Source of the DNA: JBMNHG01 sp045627705
Lineage (GTDB): Bacteria > Verrucomicrobiota > Kiritimatiellia > RFP12 > JBMNHG01
DNA length: 9,155 nucleotides
Reading direction: 5' to 3'
NCBI GenBank assembly: GCA_045627705.1
Contig: JAZQOE010000080.1
Coordinates: forward strand, 1 to 9,155
In this document: one piece after another, positions 5,317 to 9,155 of the stretch
Layout: each line of letters starts with the position of its first letter
How positions within the stretch are numbered: position 1 is the stretch's first letter
Position numbers and translations under genes: made by a program
Notes under the pieces: generated by a model
What the model saw: only the letters and a program-made list of their open reading frames with translations
What the model was told of the DNA's origin: nothing
The model's database searches: none

Positions 5317-7584
5317 ATGGCAATCGAATCAACAGCTAATTCGGCGGCCGCCGAAAAACGGCGCGCCGCTTTTTGGTGGGTGTCGGCCGTTTTGGGCGGA
5401 TTGCTCCTCTGGTGCGTCCTCGCCTGGCCAGTGCCCCGCTTCTTTGCATCCGGCATTCCCGCGAGTCCGTACACGCCGGACAAGCGCGTGGACCGCGTCT
5501 TGATTCCCGGCGACCACGTCCAGTTGCTCTACCATTTCTGGCTTGCCCGCGACATGATTTCCGGTGCGACTCCCGCATTCGCGAATATCTACGAATTTAA
5601 TACGGACTCGACCGATCCTGTCGAGGAAGTCGCACGTGTGCGCCGTGTCGATCCATACTATGCGCCGTTTTCCTGGGTCTATGCCGCGGTTTCGCCAGTC
5701 TTTGGCGATGCGGCGGGCTGGAATACCGCAGTACTTCTCTCGATTCTCCTAGGCGCCATTGGACTTTTCGCGCTCGCGCGCAGGCACACGGTTTCCGATG
5801 GTTCCGCATTTCTCGCGGCGATGGTCGCCACGGCCTTTCCGTACCGTTGGTTCACCATGCACTCGGGTAGTCCAACCGGGTTTGCGATGGGGCTTGCGCC
5901 GTTTGTCCCGCTTGGACTCGATATCGCGGTTCGCGACAGGCGCATCCGCGGCGGCATAATTGCAGGTCTCGCGCTTTTCTTCGCATATTGCTCGGATCTG
6001 CATGTCTTCTACTTCTCCGCGATTACCGCGCCGTTCTGGTGCGCGTTCTCATGGTGCTGCCAGCCACGAGGTAATCCGCGCTTCGATTTCAAGCGGATTG
6101 CCACCGCGCTTCTCCCTGCCGTTCTCATGGCGGGGTGCGCGGCAATGGCCGGAACGATTCTCAACCGCAATTTCGCGGGGACCGACATGGCAGGCGGACG
6201 TACATGGAAGGAAGTTCAGATGTTCTCGCCTTTCGTGCGCGAACTCTTCCACGCAGGGTTTCACGGGCATGTTTTCCTAACCTTGACGATTCCCGCCCTT
6301 TTCCTATTCTGCCTCGCCTGCTGCGCATTCTACAAACGCGACACGCGCGCCAACAGCCGCGATCCACAAATCGGCCCCTTCTGGGTCTTCGCGCTCGTCG
6401 CCGCGGCGATGGTCGCCGTCGTCCTCCTTTCCCTCGGTACTGAAGGCCCGGGTTACGGGAAGCCGATGGACATTGCCCGCAAGCTCATTCCCAAGTACAC
6501 GATGATCCGTCAGTCGGCGAAGATCCTCTGTCTCATGCCATCGCTCATCGCCATCGCCCTTGCGCTTGTTCTCCCTCGCAGACGACAGCATGCGGGCCTC
6601 CACGCGCTTGCCGTCATTGTCTCGATTCTTGCCGTGCTTGAGGCGCGCTCGGCGCTGCGTCCGTCGATTTCCCTCCTTCCGCGCGAACAGAAGGCATATT
6701 CCGCCATCGCGGATGATGCCGCATCGCGTTCCATGACGGCGCATGCGCTGGCGATTCCGCTATGGCCCGGGGATTCTCATTGGTCATCGACATACCTTTA
6801 TGGCGCCATGCATTCGCGGGTTCGCCTGGTAAATGGCTACTCCCCGGCGAAGCGCGACGACTATGTCGCCGACATCTTCAAATTCTACGAGAGCATGAAC
6901 GAGGGCGATGTTTCCGATGTCCAGCTCGATCGTCTGATTGCCAGCGGTGTCCGATATCTGGTTCTCCACGAGGACGTCTTCCCTGAAAAGGTGTCGCCGC
7001 GCACGGCCGCGGAGACCCTGCGGCGCTTCATCGTGAATCCACGCCTGTCGCTTCTCGCGCACGAGGGGACGACATGGGCGTTTGGCATCCTCGATGATTC
7101 GCATGGCGCAGCCGGTGCCGCCGCGCTTTGGACGCCGTCGGTCGAATCAATCTCGACGATTAACTACAAGGCTCGCGCGATGGATCCGTTGCCCGTGCTT
7201 GAACCGTTCGAGGATGGCGCATTCGAATTCCTCGCCGCCGATCTTTTCCATGCTGGCGAAACGGTCGTCGAGACAGGCGCGGTGCGGCTTGATCCCGCGC
7301 GCGATCCTGCGGCTACGATAATCTACGGGCCAAATCGCGCCATGCCGGCCGGTGATTATTCCGTGGAGGCGCTGTTTGTTTCTGATGCGCCTGAAGGCAC
7401 GCGGCTCGGAACCTTTTCGGTACGCACGACCAGCGGCGCGACGCTTGCGGAAGCCGCTGTCGATGCGGGCGCAAAATGCTTTGTCGCCGATGTCGCCATT
7501 CCGGAAGAGCCAATCCGTTTCGAGTTCAACTATACCCGCGCAGGGGCGATTGAATTCGAGCGCATCTGCGTCCGCGGCAAATAA
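5317..7584 (+). CDS. Multi-pass membrane protein, GT-C glycosyltransferase-like, with soluble C-terminal half
   Basis: A 755-residue inner-membrane protein. A short cytoplasmic start (KRR at 14-16) leads into a first helix at about 19-39. A large loop follows with PGDHVQLLYHFWL (64-76); Asp66 sits where GT-C enzymes carry a catalytic acid in their first outer loop. Further hydrophobic helices lie near 134-154, 163-178, 187-203, 211-247, 261-281, 316-337, 354-373, 402-420 and 427-441, about ten in all. Residues from about 445 to 755 are soluble and probably periplasmic, with NGYSP (506-510), SGVRYLVLHEDVF (543-555) and a beta-rich tail holding YGPNRAMPAGDYSVEALF. This plan fits lipid-linked-sugar-dependent glycosyltransferases and YfhO-like proteins, but no diagnostic motif settles the family. 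An in-frame TGA four bases upstream of the ATG fixes the earliest start. The ribosome binding site is poor (GAGAG about 16 bases upstream). Transcribed alone, converging on thyX. Confidence 0.8.
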   Translation: MAIESTANSAAAEKRRAAFWWVSAVLGGLLLWCVLAWPVPRFFASGIPASPYTPDKRVDRVLIPGDHVQLLYHFWLARDMISGATPAFANIYEFNTDSTDPVEEVARVRRVDPYYAPFSWVYAAVSPVFGDAAGWNTAVLLSILLGAIGLFALARRHTVSDGSAFLAAMVATAFPYRWFTMHSGSPTGFAMGLAPFVPLGLDIAVRDRRIRGGIIAGLALFFAYCSDLHVFYFSAITAPFWCAFSWCCQPRGNPRFDFKRIATALLPAVLMAGCAAMAGTILNRNFAGTDMAGGRTWKEVQMFSPFVRELFHAGFHGHVFLTLTIPALFLFCLACCAFYKRDTRANSRDPQIGPFWVFALVAAAMVAVVLLSLGTEGPGYGKPMDIARKLIPKYTMIRQSAKILCLMPSLIAIALALVLPRRRQHAGLHALAVIVSILAVLEARSALRPSISLLPREQKAYSAIADDAASRSMTAHALAIPLWPGDSHWSSTYLYGAMHSRVRLVNGYSPAKRDDYVADIFKFYESMNEGDVSDVQLDRLIASGVRYLVLHEDVFPEKVSPRTAAETLRRFIVNPRLSLLAHEGTTWAFGILDDSHGAAGAAALWTPSVESISTINYKARAMDPLPVLEPFEDGAFEFLAADLFHAGETVVETGAVRLDPARDPAATIIYGPNRAMPAGDYSVEALFVSDAPEGTRLGTFSVRTTSGATLAEAAVDAGAKCFVADVAIPEEPIRFEFNYTRAGAIEFERICVRGK
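5354..5393 (+). repeat. GGCGCGCC-core palindrome embedded in the coding start
   Basis: Positions 5355-5369 repeat exactly the 15-base left arm of the hsp20 terminator (AAAACGGCGCGCCGC), followed by TTTTT. In addition AAAACGGC (5355-5362) pairs with GCCGTTTT (5386-5393), so the stretch has the form of a partly decayed terminator hairpin. It is inside the membrane-protein gene, in frame, encoding KRRAA and the first residues of helix 1. It could reflect insertion of the dispersed palindrome into the gene, or an early attenuator. Confidence 0.6.
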
Positions 7585-7617
7585 AACTTTTCTCCGCTTG
7601 CGCCCGGCATGGTTCTG

Positions 7618-7632
7618 CGTCTGCGCCAGACG
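7618..7632. terminator. Small hairpin between convergent genes
   Basis: CGTCTG (7618-7623) pairs with CAGACG (7627-7632) around a three-base loop, in the 64-base gap between the membrane-protein stop and the thyX stop. No T-run follows on either strand, so it is at best a weak terminator. Confidence 0.25.
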
Positions 7633-7648
7633 TTGACAAGCATTGTGT

Positions 7649-8578
7649 TCAATCCCAGATCGGCGCAAGGCCGAGAGTGGCGAGTTTTTCCTCGAGCTCC
7701 CTGCTTTCGCGGCCCTTCTTGATGGAACCGTCGTCCGCTATCGTGACCCACTTCCACTCCTTCTGGAGGGCGCGGGCTGCTTCGATGTCGCCCTTTGCGA
7801 CACGCTGTATCTGTTCGAGGTCGAGGCGTGAAAGCTCCATCGAGGAAAGGCGGTAGTCGTTGAAGGCCTCCCAGACGAACGGCACCCAGCGCGCGACAAT
7901 TTCCCTGCCGATTGTTTCGGCGTAGGTGCGGATTTCGAGCTGGGCGTGGGAGGTCATGCGAAGCGCGAGGAAGTGGAGGAGATTGTGGAGGTCGATCTTC
8001 CAGTAGGCTTCGGTATAGGTTGAAAGCGGCAGGTCCTTGCGAGCCTGTTCGCGCGCCACGCCGGCGGCGATGCGGGCCTCGTAGGTTTCGCGGGCACTGC
8101 GCTGCAGCGCGGTTTCGCTTTCGGTGAGAAGAGTGCCTATCTCCACGGGAAGCATTCCAGCGCTACCCTGGCGATTGTCGTTCGACTGCATGCGCCACTG
8201 GTCTGGGGAGGTGGCCTGCGCGGCATCGATCGCCACCGAATAGCGGGTCGAATATTCGTTTACGCTCGCCATGCGGTGGCGAATCCACTGGCGCCAGCAG
8301 TCCATCGGCGCGCGAATGTGGAACTTGATCTCGCACATCTCGAAGGGGCTCGTATGACGGTGGCGGAGGAGGTAGCGGATAAGCGCGCGATCCTGGGAAA
8401 TCTGCTTGGTGCCGGCGCCGTATGAAACGCGCGCGGCCTGGACGATCGCGCTGTCGTTGCCGAGGTAGTCGATGGGACGGATGAAACCGTCGTCGAGAAC
8501 GCTGAACTTCTGTCCGAGAACCTTGTCGAGTTCCGGCGCTGCCGCGCGCGCGATCGATGTGTCTATCTGCTCATTCAT
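7649..8578 (-). CDS. thyX: FAD-dependent thymidylate synthase ThyX
   Basis: ThyX makes dTMP from dUMP using methylenetetrahydrofolate as carbon donor and NADPH via FAD; it replaces ThyA and acts as a cytoplasmic homotetramer. The protein has 309 residues. The diagnostic signature RHRxxSxNExSxRY is present in full as RHRMASVNEYSTRY (100-113), preceded by RHRHTSPFE (72-80). AARVSY (48-53) and the later LHNLLHFLALRM block also fit the family. It is longer than the common 210-260 residues: a 65-75-residue charged C-terminal extension follows the core helix WVPFVWEAFNDYR. The ATG at 8578 is chosen over an in-frame TTG at 8587 because that codon overlaps the -10 box. There is no ribosome binding site; the promoter position implies a leaderless or nearly leaderless message. 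Lone gene, convergent with the membrane-protein gene. Confidence 0.97.
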   Translation of the reverse strand: MNEQIDTSIARAAAPELDKVLGQKFSVLDDGFIRPIDYLGNDSAIVQAARVSYGAGTKQISQDRALIRYLLRHRHTSPFEMCEIKFHIRAPMDCWRQWIRHRMASVNEYSTRYSVAIDAAQATSPDQWRMQSNDNRQGSAGMLPVEIGTLLTESETALQRSARETYEARIAAGVAREQARKDLPLSTYTEAYWKIDLHNLLHFLALRMTSHAQLEIRTYAETIGREIVARWVPFVWEAFNDYRLSSMELSRLDLEQIQRVAKGDIEAARALQKEWKWVTIADDGSIKKGRESRELEEKLATLGLAPIWD

Positions 8579-8586
8579 GATTTGCA

Positions 8587-8615
8587 AGTATAACTGAACA
8601 TCCCGGAGGAATCAA
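8587..8615 (-). promoter_or_regulatory. Promoter of thyX placed for a leaderless mRNA
   Basis: On the minus strand: TTGATT (8610-8615), exactly 17 bases, TATACT (8587-8592), then eight bases to the ATG at 8578. The boxes match consensus at four and five of six positions. Transcription starting about seven bases after the -10 box would begin within a few bases of the start codon, which agrees with the lack of any Shine-Dalgarno sequence. Confidence 0.6.
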
Positions 8616-8624
8616 TTACACTTA

Positions 8625-8665
8625 AAGGGACAGACTGTTTAAGCGATTTTCCGGGGCGTGTCCCC
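8625..8665. repeat. REP-like palindromic element
   Basis: AAGGGACAGACTGTTTAA (8625-8642) is followed by GGGG-CGTGT-CCCC (8653-8665). The paired hairpin and the GGGACAGACT box resemble the REP sequences mobilised by RAYT (Y1_Tnp, REP-associated tyrosine transposase) enzymes in many Gram-negative genomes (family knowledge). The same hairpin core occurs at 4621-4633. No transposase gene is in the window. Confidence 0.5.
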
Positions 8666-8686
8666 ATTCAGGCGCCATTCAGGCGC
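8665..8686. repeat. Tandem 11-bp duplication CATTCAGGCGC
   Basis: CATTCAGGCGC at 8665-8675 is repeated exactly at 8676-8686, directly after the REP-like hairpin. Confidence 0.85.
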
Positions 8687-8698
8687 GGCGATTGTGTC

Positions 8699-8734
8699 GA
8701 GTTGATCGAGTTGTTCGAGTTGTTCGATATGGTC
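8699..8734. repeat. 9-bp minisatellite, unit GAGTTGTTC
   Basis: Four units in a row: GAGTTGATC, GAGTTGTTC, GAGTTGTTC and GATATGGTC. The two middle ones are identical, the first differs at one base and the last is diverged. A period of nine keeps the reading frame, and the reverse strand would read as EQLEQLDQLD, but nothing suggests it is translated. Likely a variable-number tandem repeat. Confidence 0.8.
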
Positions 8735-8759
8735 GATTCCAAACGACCTCGCCGCGTGA

Positions 8760-8937
8760 CCGTTCGGGACGAACGGCCCCCCGTCCTTTGGGCCGCATTT
8801 CGGCGAAACGGGGGAACCGCGCGTCCCGCGCGGTCCAATCACGCAGGAATCCTGGGGGCGCAGCCCCCAGCGACACTTGTTATCTGTTGCCTGTTATCTG
8901 AAATGCGGCGGTTTGGGGCAAACCGCCCTACCGCCGC
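8760..8937. repeat. Run of five consecutive hairpins
   Basis: Perfect stems, in order: CCGTTCG/CGAACGG (8760-8766, 8770-8776, loop GGA); CCCCCGT/ACGGGGG (8778-8784, 8808-8814) enclosing GCCG/CGGC (8792-8795, 8801-8804); CCGCGCG/CGCGCGG (8817-8823, 8827-8833, loop TCC); CTGGGGGC/GCCCCCAG (8852-8859, 8863-8870, loop GCA); GGCGGTTT/AAACCGCC (8907-8914, 8920-8927). For the last, GCGGCGGT 8905-8912 can pair instead with ACCGCCGC 8930-8937. The last stem lies about 30 bases past the stop of the leftward gene and might end its transcript, although no U-run follows. Together they look like an assembly of dispersed palindromic repeats or a structured RNA. Confidence 0.65.
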
Positions 8938-8956
8938 AACGCGCGAATTGCCGCGG

Positions 8957-9155
8957 TCAGAACTCGAAGCCGACCATCGCGCGGGCGAACCAGCCGGCCT
9001 TTTCTATCGTGCCGGAGCAATATTCGCCGTCGCACTCGAGGTCTCCGTCGAGGAAGCGCGCGAGGATGTCGGCCGAGATGTCGAACCGCCCGAGGCGGAA
9101 CATCGCCCCGCCGCCCGCGACGCCGTGGCAGCGCCATTCCGAGAAGTCCTCGCTG
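8957..9155 (-). CDS. 3' end of a probable outer-membrane beta-barrel protein (partial)
   Basis: The last 65 codons of a leftward gene whose start lies beyond the right edge; the TGA is at 8957-8959. The fragment alternates polar and hydrophobic residues (for example MFRLGRFDISADILARF) and closes with WFARAMVGFEF, ending in Phe. A C-terminal amphipathic strand with terminal Phe is the signal used by the BAM machinery for outer-membrane barrels (family knowledge). Two Cys residues (in LECDGEYC) may pair. GC-rich third positions agree with real coding. Because only the tail is visible, the exact family cannot be named. Confidence 0.6.
   Translation of the reverse strand, partial: SEDFSEWRCHGVAGGGAMFRLGRFDISADILARFLDGDLECDGEYCSGTIEKAGWFARAMVGFEF

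Larger units (their letters stand above)
8588..8956. other. Non-coding, repeat-rich intergenic region
   Basis: 369 bases between the thyX start and the stop of the next leftward gene. Apart from the thyX promoter it consists almost wholly of short repeats: a REP-like unit, an 11-bp tandem duplication, a 9-bp minisatellite and a run of hairpins, each listed. TGTTATCTG also occurs twice (8878-8886, 8892-8900). No reading frame with a ribosome binding site or family-like sequence was found. Confidence 0.7.

Noticed and set aside
8699..8734. Possible CRISPR array
   Set aside because: The units are only nine bases long and directly adjacent, without unique spacers, and no cas gene is present; it is a minisatellite.
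8639..8842. Small minus-strand open frame with an EQLEQLDQLD segment suggesting a coiled coil
   Set aside because: The pattern comes only from the 9-bp DNA repeat; the frame runs through perfect hairpins and has no ribosome binding site.

Overview
The window looks like chromosomal DNA from a GC-rich, Gram-negative bacterium. The best guess is the PVC group (Kiritimatiellota/Lentisphaerota-like), possibly from a gut. Support: typical AAAGGAG ribosome binding sites, a signal peptide, an outer-membrane-barrel-like C-terminus ending in Phe, a cluster of carbohydrate esterases with a Gfo/Idh/MocA oxidoreductase, a ThyX-type thymidylate synthase, and many small dispersed palindromes. The lineage is inference; no rRNA or tRNA gene was seen.

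Layout. (1) Positions 1-214 hold no gene I can support, but carry an inverted-repeat-bounded segment and a strong bidirectional terminator (154-196). (2) Positions 215-4343 hold three leftward genes: a sialate O-acetylesterase-like (SASA) protein, a secreted SGNH/GDSL esterase and a Gfo/Idh/MocA dehydrogenase. They probably form one carbohydrate-processing unit, with a possible internal promoter before the dehydrogenase. (3) Positions 4344-4701 are an AT-rich divergent regulatory region with direct and inverted repeats and a REP-like hairpin. (4) A rightward Hsp20 chaperone gene (4702-5157) ends in a perfect 15-bp terminator hairpin. (5) A rightward 755-residue multi-pass membrane protein with a soluble C-terminal half (5317-7584) resembles GT-C-fold glycosyltransferases. 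(6) A leftward thyX (7649-8578) converges on it; its promoter is placed so that the mRNA should be nearly leaderless. (7) Positions 8588-8956 are non-coding and unusually dense in repeats: a REP-like unit, an 11-bp tandem duplication, a 9-bp minisatellite and five consecutive hairpins. (8) The right edge holds the last 65 codons of a leftward gene, probably an outer-membrane beta-barrel.

How the parts fit. The esterase/esterase/oxidoreductase set would remove acyl groups from a glycan or glycoside (one enzyme exported, one apparently not) and oxidise a released sugar or cyclitol. Hsp20, ThyX and the membrane protein look like independently regulated single genes. I see no defence system, CRISPR array, prophage or transposase gene. 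The most interesting signal is the repeat layer. A GGCGCGCC-core palindrome serves as terminator at two sites and recurs inside the 5' coding end of the membrane-protein gene, where it encodes the KRRAA segment before the first membrane helix. A second family with core GGGGYGTGTCCCC occurs at two intergenic sites.
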